Assembly (NCBI GenBank): GCA_947685225.1
Contig: CANTUV010000010.1
Location: forward strand, 5,270,001-5,334,000
Length of the DNA stretch: 64,000 nucleotides
From: Garcia nutans
Lineage: Eukaryota; Streptophyta; Magnoliopsida; Malpighiales; Euphorbiaceae
Direction of reading: 5' to 3'
In this document: piece after piece, positions 48,813 through 61,489 of the stretch
Numbering within the stretch: position 1 is the stretch's first letter
Layout of the letters: every line of letters starts with the position of its first letter
The notes under the pieces: model-generated
What the model saw: only the letters and a program-made list of their open reading frames with translations
Database searches by the model: none
Told to the model about the DNA's origin: nothing
Position numbers and translations under genes: made by a program

Positions 48813-48840
48813 CTAACATTAAAAAAAAAAAAAAAACCCT

Positions 48841-49589
48841 ATCAGATATTTTCTCTCCCCTCCACTTTTCTTTTCATCTTCTTCTCTCTCTCACACCCAC
48901 AAATAAACTCTCTCATATTACATGAATAAAATGTTATATATATATATATAATAGTATATGGTACATGATATATATATTTTCTAAATCATCCACAAGAGAA
49001 ATCAGCCTTTCTTTCAAAAAATTAAAAATAAGTTTTTGTGGTATATGAACAAATATCTAAAAAATATAATTAAACTACAAATTATATATATATATATATA
49101 TATATAATTTGTGTGGAGTAATTTCAGCCACTACTTTGTGGGTTATTTTTATTGTGGCATATATTAAGATATCATCAAATGAACTTTTTCTAAATTGCTA
49201 GCAATTTGAGAAGTCGTCGAATGAATTTAAATTTTTGTTCCTTCAAAATGTTATAATAGTAGTATTGCTAGTGCTGGAGTTTCAGCAATTGAATCAATTG
49301 GCAGAAATTCACTACCATTGCTTCATTTAAGATGCCAGAGAATAAAGATAGCCGATCGAGAAGTTGGCTGCCCAGCTGGGCCATAAATTTTACAAACTAT
49401 TATGGGAGTTTAGGATAAATAAGAAATTTTATGCCGAAAATTTATGTTCTGCCAACGCGGCAAGATGACAGTACATCACAGAGAAGCAGGGTACTGAGAA
49501 GGTTACCTGGCATCCATTGTTGACATAATATATTGTGCATAATTACAAATAGATATGGCCATATAATCATGTATTTACCCGGCGTGGCT
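48841..49589. other. Gene-free spacer with TA microsatellites
   Basis: A pyrimidine-rich stretch (48850-48910), TA runs near 48939-48952 and 49083-49106, then unique-looking AT sequence. No gene or LTR recognised. Confidence 0.5.
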
Positions 49590-50445
49590 AACTAACTAAA
49601 AATAATAATTTTTATTATAAAAATACTATAAAAATTAAAAATATCTATATTTTTATAAAAAATTAATATAAAATTTTAAAAATACTAATTCTTCAATAAA
49701 ATAAAATTTCTTTTTTAAAAATATCTTTTCCCTTAATATACTCGATATATTACTTTAAAATTTTATTTTTTTATACTTTACTATTAAAATAAAAAATTAT
49801 AATAAAATAATAAAAATTAATATTTTAAATTATTTTTTATCATATAAAAATTATAATTTTTTATAAAAAGAAAAAAATTAATTTTAATTATAAAAAATAA
49901 ATAAAGCTCAAAAAATAAATACAAAATATAATATATAAAAATATATTAATAAAAATTATTAAATTTATTTTTAAATAAAATTTACATGTTTTACACATAA
50001 AAAATAAAAAAAATATATAATTTTGTTATGAAAATATTATATAGATGTGTTATAGACATTGTGTGTATGTTATGTTCTGTTATTTAGGATATGCGTAATT
50101 TATGTAAAAATTATTAAATATTATGTGAATATTGTATGAATGTTGTGTAAATATTTTTAGAACAAAAAATTAAAAAATAAAATAAATATTAAAAATATTA
50201 TATAGATGTATTATTAATGTGTTAAAGATATATTTTGTATTATTGAGTATGTATTTTATATATATTGTGTATATATTTATTTTTTACGTGAAAATATGAC
50301 ATTATAATTTTTTAAAATAAAAAATATAAGTAAAAGAAAATTGCAAAAAAAAAAATAAAATAAAAAAATTACAAAAAGAAAAAAAAGAAAAATGAACTTT
50401 TAAAAGTAATTTAATATAAAGGGGCAAAATCCGTATTATTAAAAA
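49590..50445. mobile_element. MULE-like AT-rich repeat, copy 3
   Basis: Collinear with copy 2 (39986-41082), sharing TAAAAATACTATAAAAATTAAAAATAT at the left, AAAAATTAATTTTAATTATAAAAAAT in the middle and TATATATTTATTTTTTA toward the right, ending near ATCCGTATTATTAAAAAAAC. No coding capacity; ends approximate. Confidence 0.55.
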
Positions 50446-50549
50446 AACTATTCATCGGGCCTATATATGTGAAGAAGAAGCACCGAAATCGCGTATATAA
50501 TGTAAATTTTTCATCTTTTATTTGAGTTTGAACATATATTTTTTTATAT

Positions 50550-51007
50550 AAGTTCGCCCAGGCCTGAATCCAGAAAATAAGGCCTTAACCAGAAAATACT
50601 TGAATTTTTTAAATAGATCTGGACATGATTAATTTTTGGGCCCGACTCTGCCCTGCCCGCTAATCACATAAACGTATATATATTTTTAAAAGAATTTATA
50701 AACATACATGTATAATGATAAAAGAAATTAAGAGGTAATAATATTTTAAGAATTTTTCACATTATAATATTAGATATTTAATATTTTATAATATTTTATT
50801 TTAAAGGTAGATTTAGAATATTTTAAAAATCATTTTTTTTAAAAAAATTATATGAATGTATAAATTGAGGCTGAGCTCAGATAGTGTAAAATTTTACTGG
50901 GCCGAGTTTGAACAAGATGAAAAAATATTTTTTAAATTGGGCTGGGCTAAAAATTAAACATATAAAATTAGGTCCGTACCAAATCGGGCGCATGGCCAAA
51001 TTTATAC
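50550..51007. mobile_element. Foldback MITE with GGCCTG/GGGCC-rich ends
   Basis: TATAAGTTCGCCCAGGCCTG at the left and the reverse complement of the right end (TATAAATTTGGCCATGCGCC) form imperfect inverted repeats, with further GGGCCCGAC / GGGCCGAG and TTTTTTAAAT matches inward. No transposase; superfamily undetermined. Confidence 0.5.
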
Positions 51008-51773
51008 GTAACATGGCAAAATGATGATGTGGCGAGTTCTAGTGGCCGCCATTTACTCGTGTCAAGAGCAGTGTGGCTCTTTTTGTGACGTTTATCATTT
51101 TTTTTAAATGAGGAATGATGATGTGGCTACAGTGTTTTGAATAGTTGACATGACATGGAATGACATGTTAAAGTATTTAATACGTGGCTATGTCCTACTA
51201 TCGTGGAATAATTTGAAGTTGCTACTATTGACATGATACCATACGGTGATTTGGAGGAATGATATGTGACCTTTTTAATATGTGGCATAAATATTAACTT
51301 AAGTCGTCTAATTTATGTGGTGATGATGCTAGTAATATATGATGTGTCATATATAGCCGATGTGGCTGAGATTCGCTTCTTTAGCTTGGTAGCTCATGTC
51401 ATGTGGCAAATGTATTTTTAGGACATTCACAAGAGGTCATACTCTTAGAGACCAAATCACCACTTCATTATCATCTGTCTCGCAATATAAGATCATATAA
51501 TGGTGTGCCATTATTATATATACTCAATAATCTCTCATTGACATTGTGGATACCCTACATGGAATAATAAAGGTGACGTGTCAATTCCAAGTTGCTATGG
51601 CACGAGTTGTAACATGTCGAGAGAATATTTCGTTTTTTATGTCTTGGTTTACAGGCCCTTGAGAGAACTAATTGGATGAAGGTATTGTGAATGGACATGA
51701 GTGTTTGGAAACTTATGTGATATTGGGCCGTAGGCATGCCCGAGGAAAGAAATTATCTACTAAATTATCACTC
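51008..51773. other. Gene-free interval rich in GATGTGGC-like words
   Basis: Many scattered copies of ATGTGGC and CATG words, no long frame, no recognised family. Possibly an old repeat. Confidence 0.4.
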
Positions 51774-51776
51774 TTA

Positions 51777-52192
51777 GGCTTTGTTTTGATTACATGCTGT
51801 ATAATAGTAATAGACTATATAATATGATATTATATGGTATGATATTAAAAATAATATTTATTATATTTGAAAAGATGATATAGTATAATATGATTAAATA
51901 AAAATATTTTTATTTAATTTAATGATATTTTTAATAATTTAATATGTTATGACAATGAAAAATTATTTATTAGTATATATTTGGTGTTTAAAAAAAATTA
52001 TTTTAAATATTCTTGAAAGATAAAATTGTAAAATTATGAAAAACATTAAATTGATATTTTAAAATTTTATAATTTTCAAATAATGAGATTACCATGAAAA
52101 ATTATATTATTTAGGATGAAAGTCAAAATAAATAAGATTTAAATCATACCATATCGTACTATATCATGTCAAACAATAAAATAAACAAGGCC
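51777..52192. mobile_element. Tourist-like MITE (PIF/Harbinger type)
   Basis: Bounded by TTA on both sides (51774-51776 and 52193-52195), the Harbinger target duplication. Ends GGCTTTGTTTTGATTAC and, reversed, GGCCTTGTTTATTTTAT match the Tourist terminal consensus; subterminal ATGATAT-type repeats continue inward. 416 bp, AT-rich, no frame. Confidence 0.7.
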
Positions 52193-52195
52193 TTA

Positions 52196-53767
52196 AATTT
52201 AGGGTCCTTTCTTTTCTTTTCTTTTCTTTTTTTAATTTTTTAAGTCTTTGCTATTAACCTTTGAAGAAAAAGTTTTTTAGATAAGAAAAATTAGCCAATT
52301 TGATAATTTAATTTTTTAAATAATAATATTGTTCCTCAAAAAATAAACCTCGAACACACACATATATATTCATAAATTTAATTACTTGAACAAGAGATCA
52401 TCTAAAGGGGAGTAGGTGAAGGATAAAGTTTAGGAAATTATGTATTATTTATATATGGACATAGAATAAAAATGGGTGATAATAGATGTGTGAAACAGTG
52501 AATAGAAGAAGAAGCGAAAAGCTTAGCACCCAATAATTACTGAAGCTTATTGCCAATGTGAATAAATCCTAAATATATCTACATATTGATGCAAAAGAGT
52601 CAACAAAAGAATAGTTGGGCATGGCGCTTTGGAAATTGCATGCCAACTTATACATGAGACATGGTGTGGAGAAGTAGTTGAAAAATTGAAATAAATTGAA
52701 ATGAGTTGGATGCAATGAATCGTCCTTTAATTTATCCCCTTTTTATAAAGTTCAATCAACGTTTAGCCTCTGCCAACATATATAGAGGAGTACAGCCTTT
52801 TATAAAATGACCTCCGCAAATCTTGCACTGAGACTTATATATACTCTCTCTCTCTCTCTCTCTCTCTCCCTGCCTTTCTGTTTCCAGCTCCAAGCTAATT
52901 AAAGCAGGACTTTGATGTTGATGGAGGCAGACTATGATTTTGACACTCGATAGTATGGAAATATACTATGAGCTTGCTTGTTTTCCACATGCAAAATCAC
53001 TTCTACATTGACTCACTCGACCGTTTAAGTTTTGATTTAGTATGGCTTTGAAGTATTTTTAAGATGATGAGATTTGAGATCAAATTAACCACCCTAATTA
53101 AAATCTAATTACCTATAATAATATTTTAAGTGTTTATTTTTTGGTTTAATAATTATATCTTCGCACTAAAATATTCATCAATACTTCGTATTCTGACAAA
53201 GCCAAAATAAAAAGAAATATTGATATTGGAATGTTTGGATTCTTGAAAAAAAAGGAATATCTATTTTGCAGTTTAATCAGAAAAATCAAATTGATTTAAA
53301 AATCTTTTTTTCTATACACACACATATATCATGTTCTGTTTCATTTCAAAATTGGAAAATATAATGTTATTAAAACAAAATTCCATTTTATTAAAAAAAA
53401 TGCTATTATCTCTGATTCAGAAATGTCAAAACAATAAAAACTACACTATATAGCGAAACAGCAACTGTTTCTATGTATGTTTAAATGTGATTGCAGATAA
53501 GGGTTTTTTTTGCCATTTGAAATTCAGAGGGAGTAGAGGTCATAGAGGATATTGTATATTGATGATGATGAAGATGAAATGAATGAATAATAATGGATCT
53601 ATATACAGAGAGAGAGTATAGAGTCTCTTTTTATTATTGTCACTGATTTCAGGCGGCGGACACATTAATATATATGTTCGTGTCAATTTATATGTCTATA
53701 TTAAGGGTGGTCCAATGGTTTCTATCACTTTATACCATAGCTCTTCCATTATCTATCTATATATACA
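52196..53767. other. Gene-free interval with a (CT)n tract
   Basis: A (CT)n microsatellite at 52844-52869 lies about 40 bp downstream of TATAAAA (52800-52807) and is followed by a pyrimidine-rich stretch, like a plant core promoter. Only a 12-codon frame follows (about 52914), so no gene is claimed. Confidence 0.4.
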
Positions 53768-54927
53768 AGGGTGCAGCTATATGTCGAAGAAGGGGGCAGT
53801 TGCCCCCTTTTGTTTTTGAAAAAAAAAATTATATACATATTTATATTTATTAAAATTTTAAAAATTCTTAATTTCTCCCTTAAAATTTTAAATTACCCTC
53901 TATTTTTTAAATTATACAATAAGTTAAAAAAAATAAATTCCTATAAATTATTCTTTTTCAAATAAATAAATATATTTTTAAAAAAATTGATCAAAAAATA
54001 ATTGACACTAAAAAATAAAAAAAAATTGGACAAGAAACAAACTATTGAAAAAAATACAAAGTTGAAATTTTATCATTTTTTAATATATATATTTTTAATT
54101 CTTCTCTTCTCTTTGATTTAATTATTTATAATTCTAATATTATGTGATAATTTTTGCTTCAACTATTTTATAAGAGATTATATTTGTAATTCAATACTTT
54201 ATTTTATTTTTTTTATGTATTATCAGATGAATTTAGAAGCATATACATATAAATATTAATATTTTACTTGATTATAAAGTTGTTATTTTTTTAAAAAAAT
54301 TATAAATTACATAAAGACATTTAAAGAGTAATTTTTTTTCTTTTTTAGTTTTTATATATGAAAAATATTTACAAATTATTTTTTTTTGAATCAATTTATA
54401 TATTAGTTTATAAATATATAAAAAAGTGATTATTTATATTATTTTTAATACATATATGACATTTTTATTTTGCCCCTTTCTTTTAAAAGTAATTATTTTT
54501 AATTTTTTAATTCTTCTATTTGAATTGAATTTGTTATTTATAATTCTAATATTATGTGATAATTTTTACTTCAATTATTTTATTAGAGATTATATTTATA
54601 ATTTAATACTTTTTTCTTTATTTTATATTTTGATGTATCATTAGGTGAATTTAGAAGCATATACATATAAATATTAATATTTTATTTAATTATATAGTTA
54701 TTTTTTAATTATGAATTACCATCAAGATATAAAAACATTTAAAGAATAATTATTTTTATTCTTTTTTAATTTTTATATATGAAAAATATTTACATATTAA
54801 TTTATTTTTTTAATCCATTTATATATTAGTTTATAAATTTATAAAAAATAATTATTTATATTATTTTTTAATACATATAAGATATTTTTATTTTTGCCCT
54901 CTTCTTTCAAAAGTCTATATTCGCCCC
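53768..54927. mobile_element. Non-autonomous hAT-type element with internal duplication
   Basis: The left end CAAGGGTGCAGCTA followed by GGGGGCAGTTGCCCCC, and the reverse complement of the right end (TAGGGGCGAATATAGAC..GAGGGCAAAA), are degenerate hAT termini. Flanks are TA-rich, so the target duplication is ambiguous. The interior shares phrases with the element at 55804-56261. The right part is a tandem duplication of about 420 bp. Confidence 0.55.
54075..54920 (+). repeat. Two tandem copies of a ~420-bp unit inside the hAT element
   Basis: Matching anchors sit 412-424 bp apart: TTATTTATAATTCTAAT (54122, 54534), GAATTTAGAAGCATATAC (54229, 54647), GAAAAATATTTACA (54360, 54781) and TTTGCCC (about 54470, 54894). 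The second unit contains the element's right terminus, so the duplication includes the subterminal region. Confidence 0.85.
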
Positions 54928-55219
54928 TATATATATATATATTATATATATATATATTCACCGTATATAGTTGCAGACTTTCAGCTCTTATTACTTATAT
55001 TTCTTTGTCCATTTTCTTTTGGCCAAAAATATTATATACATTCCATTATTCATATAATACTTTTTAAAAAAATTCAAGACATCTATATTTTTTTTTATAT
55101 GATCCCAAACTTAGTTTATTTAGCAATAGGTAATATATATATATATATATATGTCTATTTAAGAATCAATTTATCAAAATCTCTCTCATTTTTAATTATC
55201 TCATTTATTTATTGTCTGA

Positions 55220-55338
55220 GACTCTCCTCCAATTCAGTGGCTTGGACAGGGCAGGGAGTTAAATGTCTTAATGATGTTTTGCTTTGGAATTGGGCTTTGA
55301 GAAAGCTACAGGCCTTCTTTCTACCCAAAAAAAAAAAA
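55220..55338 (+). repeat. Possible poly-A-tailed retroposon fragment
   Basis: A less AT-rich segment ends in TTCTTTCTACCC followed by A12. This form fits a 5'-truncated LINE or SINE copy. No target duplication was found. Confidence 0.3.
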
Positions 55339-55344
55339 GGCTTT

Positions 55345-55640
55345 TAATAAAAATATGAAAAATATAAAAATAATTTTAAATATATCATATTTATTAAAAT
55401 ATTAAAATTTATAGAATATTTATTAAAATATCAATTTTTATTAGTTTATAAAGAGTTTACAATAAATTTATAATAAATTTATAATTAGTTTACAATAAAT
55501 TTATAATAAGTTTATAAATCTCACGTAATTTATAATGAGTTTATTATGAATTTATAATAAAATGATTAAAATATCTCTTTTAAAAAAGTAAAATTTTTAA
55601 AAAATATGGTGAGGGCATATTTTTTCAATAAAAGAGAAAA
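55345..55640 (+). repeat. AT-rich dispersed repeat (GTTTATAAT family)
   Basis: Same order of phrases as 33878-34170 (AAAAATAATTTTAAAT, repeated GTTTATAAT / AATTTATAA, then AATATGGTGAGGGCATA). Confidence 0.6.
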
Positions 55641-55803
55641 ATAAATTTTTATTTATTTTCTTTTCTTTTCTTTTTCTAAGAGATAAATAAGTGGCTGGTT
55701 AGCTAAATTGATGATATAATATCGGTCAGGCAATATTGTTTCAACTGAAATGTTTTCTCTAAATTTGGATTTATAACGTACTTTTTTCTATCCTCCTCAT
55801 ATT

Positions 55804-56261
55804 AAGTGGTGGAGCCACGTTGAGAAGACGGGCAATTGTTACCTTTTTCTTTTAAGAAAAAAAATATTTTATACTTATATAATTATAAAAATTATTAAAA
55901 ATATCTATTTATTTCTCTTTAAAATTTTAAATTATCTCCCATCATTTAGCTTACGTTAAAAAATATATATATACTTTTCAAATAGAAAAATCAAATTAAT
56001 TTAAATTTATTCTATAAATTAAAAAACTAAGAAAAAATTAAAAGCACAATAAAAAAATTATAAAAAAATACAAAGTTATAGTCTTTATTTTTATTTTATT
56101 ATTTATACTTTTAATATTATAATATAATTTTTTATTCAACTATTTCTTAAAAAATTAAATACATTATTTTATATTTTTTCTCTATTAAGAATAATATTAG
56201 GACTTTAAAAAGAAAAATTTGCCTCCTTTTTTTTTTCAACTTCTAGCTTCACGCTGCTTAT
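55804..56261. mobile_element. hAT-type MITE
   Basis: The left end AAGTGGTGGAGCCACG is close to the hAT CAGTGGCGGAGCCA terminus. The reverse complement of the right end reads AGCAGCGTGAAGCTAGAAG. An imperfect 8-bp flank match (CATATTAA / TATATTTT) is compatible with an old duplication. The interior resembles the left half of the element at 53768. Confidence 0.55.
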
Positions 56262-59200
56262 ATTTTGTTGGTCCACTTCCAAAACTAGAAGATGATTACT
56301 AGCTAATATTATGGTCACACTTGACAATAAATCTAGAAAACAAAATTAATAAATAATAAATAATTCTGAAATTAATTACTAAAATTACGTACATTGATGC
56401 AATATTATTTGAAAAAGATTAAATGGACATGCGGATATTTAAAAGTTTTGGACGCATTTCATTTAATAGCTATTTAGCTTTTGGATTGGGATAAGCATCA
56501 ATATATTTCTCACATGATATATATACAAAAAGTTCACTTCTAATTAACTTTTTCATTCTATATATCACCACATGCAAGTATATATAAAGCTTCACATGTG
56601 GATGAATTTGATTATACCACATGCTTTGCTAAATTATATAAAAAGAATTTATTTACATATGATCGAGAAAAATTAGCAATGACATTCAAATACCATTTCT
56701 ATTAAAAATTATAAGCAAATATCTTCATATATTTTTTCACTTATCTCATAGCAATGTTATACTATAGTTCTATTTTGGTTAAATAGCAAATGATAAGTGA
56801 TCAACTTTTTTACATTATTTATAAATTAATGCCATTTTATATAATGGGAATTGAAAATGTAACAGTATTATTAATTACCAAAAGAGAAAATAATATTTTT
56901 TTTTATCAAAAATTTTTTTATTCTATTTTGAGCGTTATTTTTATAAATTTAATATAATATTAATTATATAATTTTTTATTTTTATTTTTATAAGATAAAA
57001 TTAATAATTAATAAAAAAATAATTAAAATAGATAATTAAGTAAAATATTATTTTAATTATTACGTGTAATTATTTTAAAAATTATATTTAAAGTGAAAAG
57101 AAGGAAGTTAAAAAAAAGGGGTAGCACGTGGGTATAAGAAGATAGGGAAGCACGTGGAAGTCACATGAGAAAGAAAGTGTGAGTGCAGGTCCTAGTTTAG
57201 GGAAGTACAACAGAGTTGGTGGGGTTTTGATGAATAAGTTTGGTCCAATTGAATTTGATGTAGCGAACAGAGAGAAAGAGAGACTAGTCGTCGTTTTATT
57301 TGCAACCCACTGGGCATTGGCGTTGCTACGTTTTATTTTGTACCAAGTACAATTTCTATCTCATGCAAAAAACCAAACTAATGTACAAATCCAAAATGAT
57401 TATTACTATTTTCCTTTAAGTCCTAACTCTGCCATATGTTGTATGGTTGGGTCCCCGTCTCCAGTAACGGACCCAGAACACAAGCAAAGAGTGGGCAAAA
57501 TTCAGTCATCAAACGCCGATCGGTCGATGGTCGACTGGGCTCTTACTGCTGAGCCGCCTCTCCTCTCCTCTCCTCTGTATTTTTTAATGTCTCCTCTTTT
57601 GTGTCTTTTTTAACGTCCCCTCTTTTCTGTCTTCTTCAATATCTCCTCTCCTCTCCTCTATCTTCTCTAATCTCTGTGCACAGCCAAGAGGAGAAGTAAA
57701 CCCACACTTTTCTGGACGCCGACGCAAGGAGGGGGGGGGGGGGGGGGGGGTGGGGTGGCGTCATCTATTCTCTTAGTTGCTTCACTGTTTTGTCTTTGTG
57801 GACTTACTGCCCTACCTATTGCAAGAGCTGACCATAACATTATAGTGCCAATTCATCATGCTTTGAAATTAATTAAAAAAAATATCTCAATCTAATAGAA
57901 TCAAATGCCAACTTAATCAGCTAGTACTACGAGTATATATAATTAGTCCGGCTTTACATGTTACGTATCATGCATAAATTAGAAGATGCTGCATATTATA
58001 TACATGAGAAGCAAATTTTTGTCTAAAGTATTATTAACTTTCAGAATTAATAAACCCAATATAATGATAAAATAAAAAAATAAAATATTGAATATGTTTT
58101 ATGTTCACACTTTTTTTGGATAAAACGCAATAAGGTAGAGGAAGAAAAAGAGTAAAAAATGACGAGAATTTTAATATTCCCCTATCTTGATTGAAAAGTA
58201 GTGAGAGTGAACAAGAGATATAAAATATTAAAAATGTTAAAAATTATTTAATGAGGGTTAAATTCATTAATTATTATTATTTATTTGTATCATTAATATT
58301 TTCAAATTTCAATTTGTTCTGCCATAAATTTTCTCAATTTTCATTTTAATTTTAATTTTTTTGCATTAAAATTTGTGATTCCATATTTTTACTAGAGAAG
58401 GATTACATGAATTCAATGTAGCCCACATGAAATTATATCTCCAAAAATAAATTACGTCATTCATTACATCCAAGTCATGTAAGGTATTTTCCCCATATGA
58501 ATGTGGAAAATGTGGGAAAATGACATTAATACCCTACAATTTAACTACTAATTATATGATATTAATCAAGTAGAAGACTATTGATGGAGGGTCAAAGGCT
58601 ATCCACAAAAAATTTCAATCATCAATATTTTATAAATTACAATAAATTATAAAGTTTTTAGGTGGAAATATAAAATTAAATTTAGTTAACCTCTCATTTG
58701 AGTGATGATTTAAAGGGGTCCTATCGATATCAATTGATTAAACATATGTTTCAAAAGCAAAAGATGGGTGTAGCAATAGCATTATTTTGCTAGTCAAATC
58801 AAAGCTATACATTAAATTTCACTTTCACAGACTATTAATACAGCCCATGATTTGCCCCTAAAGATGGAAATAATCAGGCATCTATCCCTTACCTCATGCC
58901 TGACAGAAAAAGGTGGCCCACAAATTCAGCTGCCTAATAGGATAAGCATTGCAGGCTATATATATACTATAAGCTTTTGGGATGAATTTTTCTAAAGTTT
59001 TATGTAATTTATCAAGATTTTTTAAATTTCATTTTTTTTTCTTTTGCCTTTGATCCCCATGAATTTAAAGAATCTCCCTTATAAAAAAAAATCCAAAATG
59101 AATTGAATTTTATTTTTAAATTTTTTTTAAAAATAATGAAAATTTACAATTTAGAATATTTAAAAGATAAATTTCATAAAAACTCATGCACGTAGAAAAA

Positions 59201-61234
59201 TATACTCAAATAATCAACTTCATAAAAATTTATATAAAATACATATTTAAAAACTCTTTTTCTTAGATATATATGTATATTTCAGTGAATATTGGGGAAT
59301 TTTAAGAAATTTTTAGTTGTGTTCCACTCAAAATATATTAAAAAAAAAGTTGAAGGAAAAGAAATATAATTCATCCTATAGCTATTTGATTTTTTTTCTC
59401 AAAATATTTACTTAAAAACCCAAAAATATCCATAAATATGTCAACAATGTAATTATAATAAGAGGCAACCAGAGCTGTTTCTAGAGACTAAATAAAGAAT
59501 TATGAGAGAATATTATTGTCATAATTTTGGGGGCAAAGCCAAAAAGAAGAAATGGAAAGAAATAATAATAATAATACAAATGATAATTTGGGTAGAAGTG
59601 AGAACAAAGAGCATCTAACCTACTCCGTGGCCATGCTCCCATGTGCAATCCCCTCTGTAAAGAGACGAAAAAAAATGGCAAAGTACTAGTGCTGTTGTTT
59701 GACATTGAAATGACATTTGTTGGGGACATCGTTTTCATAAAAGTGAAATAAAATATATATATATATATATATTTAAAAAATCAGAAGAATTTGAAGAAAT
59801 ACAATGGTTGGTAGTTAGGGGGGAAGATGCATTTGGTTTTGAGGGTCTCCCAAAACGGAGTACCCTCTGTTAGAGAGAGAGTAGGACCTTTTTATTAAGG
59901 TCTGGTCATTTAGTAGGCACTTTCTTGATGATTGATTAAATGTCCCTATCTAAACACTAAACAGCCCCCACATATCTCAGTCATGTTGTCCTCAACCTCA
60001 ACCACTGATCAGCTTTAGATATGCCTATTCCATCTCTCTATCATTGCGAGTCTTTTTCACTTCTCTGTCACCTAAAGCACCTCACATCATCAATACCCCA
60101 TTACCCCCAATTCCTATATATTTATCATATCTTTTTAAGAAAAATATTTATTTATTTCTTTATATATATATATATATCTAATCTTCCAATGATTATGCTA
60201 ATCTAATTCCTAACTTACTTTCCAAAAGACAAATTAACAATCCCATCTTTTGGGATTTAATTATGATCACAACTTTCATTTGACTTTCTATATGCTACCT
60301 CTTCCAACCTCAATCAATATATAGAATATTCTTTAATCTTTTTTAGTTTTAATCATAAGGATTATCTAGTTTGATTAGTATTTTATCCAGACATGAAAGA
60401 TGAGAAATTTAGAGTCAATATATCAAACCACACTACAAGAAAATTAAAAATTTGTAATGGAATCTGTCACCAATTTAATGAGAAATATTGAAGAATAAGA
60501 CCATTTTTATTTTATAGCCTATAATTAATCAATTCAATAAATTAAAATAGCAAGGTAATTTTTACTTATGTAATTAGAAAACAAGGATTCACTAATTAAT
60601 GAGGATATATATAAAGTGAACATGAGAAAATAATTTAATATATAACCAATATTAAAAAGAAAAATAAAATTCTTTTAACTATATGATTACATATAGTATG
60701 AAAGTGAAAGATTTTAAACAAGTTGTTGTGTTGGTTGCCCAGTACTCAAGCTAGCTAGCAACTTTATTTTTATGACGTTGATGGATGATGGTAGTGACGG
60801 TGATATGGTGATATATATATATATACGTCTATATGTTTCATAAAAGCCTTAGAAAGTGAGTTTGTTGATAAACATCTGTATCCACAACTGTTGGAATGTA
60901 CACCATAATCTTCACCATCCATCGGCAATAAAAATGTAGTTAAAAGCACAATTTTTTATTGGTGTATATATGTTTAATTTGATAAAATTATAAGACACAA
61001 TTTATTTATTTTTTCAGCCTTTTTCTAATGTTTTTGCTTGAGCAAGTATAATTGATAAGAATTATAAATTTATAATAATATCATATTAATCTTTAGTGAC
61101 CAAAATGCCTCCACGTGATGTCTTGGAGTTTTTGCAGTGCTTTTGAAACATATTAAGCATATACGTGTACATATTAATTAATTGACCAATATGTATAGAT
61201 GACAGCAATGTTAGTTTAGCTCTTCTTCTTTAGT
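56262..61234. other. Gene-free 5-kb interval
   Basis: No gene is supported. Notable contents: two CACGTG G-box cores near 57125-57155, a 144-codon frame at 57179-57613 starting at a non-ATG codon with no family resemblance, CTCCTCT-rich tandem repeats (57555-57665), the G20 tract at 57731-57750, and AT-rich DNA to the copia LTR. Confidence 0.55.
57731..57750 (+). repeat. G20 homopolymer tract
   Basis: Twenty consecutive G residues, followed by TGGGGTGG and preceded by AAGGA. Long G runs are rare in plant DNA and can fold into G-quadruplexes. The written length may be affected by sequencing error. Confidence 0.9.
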
Positions 61235-61401
61235 TGTTGGAAAATGACAGCTAAGAAGACTTGTATATAAAGACCTGTAACTAACACAAAGGAAGATACA
61301 TACAGAAATATATTCTTTCCTGCAGAAGCTCATTCTCGAAGCTCTGCTCAATCTCTAATTCTTCTATTCATTGTTTGTCAATCTTGCTTTAATCTTCAGC
61401 A
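61235..61401 (+). repeat. 5' LTR of a Ty1/copia retrotransposon
   Basis: Starts TGTTGGAAAATGAC and ends TCTTCAGCA directly before the primer-binding site; 167 bp. A TATATAAA box at 61264-61271 would drive transcription. Confidence 0.8.
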
Positions 61402-61413
61402 TGGTATCAGAGC
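61402..61413 (+). other. Primer-binding site (initiator tRNA-Met)
   Basis: TGGTATCAGAGC, complementary to the 3' end of initiator tRNA-Met, adjoining the LTR end. Confidence 0.9.
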
Positions 61414-61489
61414 AAGGTTAATTGATCATTGATCTCAAATTTCTCTTGCATCGTGATTTGATTCTCGTTAATTTGAAGATTTTGTGAAG

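Larger units (their letters stand above)
41207..48840 (+). mobile_element. Degenerate Athila-type Ty3/gypsy element 2
   Basis: Order: 5' LTR, primer-binding site, gag, protease, reverse transcriptase/RNase H, integrase and a GC-rich 3' spacer. Every domain is recognisable but broken by stops and frameshifts, so the element is older than element 1. No 3' LTR is found before the MULE-like repeat at 49590. The end is placed at the A-tract after the GC-rich block and is approximate. Confidence 0.8.

Noticed and set aside
48487..48819. Overlapping frames on both strands in the GC-rich block
   Set aside because: Stop-poor because of base composition; no domain.
52914..52952. 12-codon frame after a TATA box and CT tract as a peptide gene
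   Set aside because: Too short and without a known peptide family; only promoter-like context supports it.
57179..57613. 144-codon open frame
   Set aside because: No family resemblance, non-ATG start, embedded in low-complexity pyrimidine repeats.
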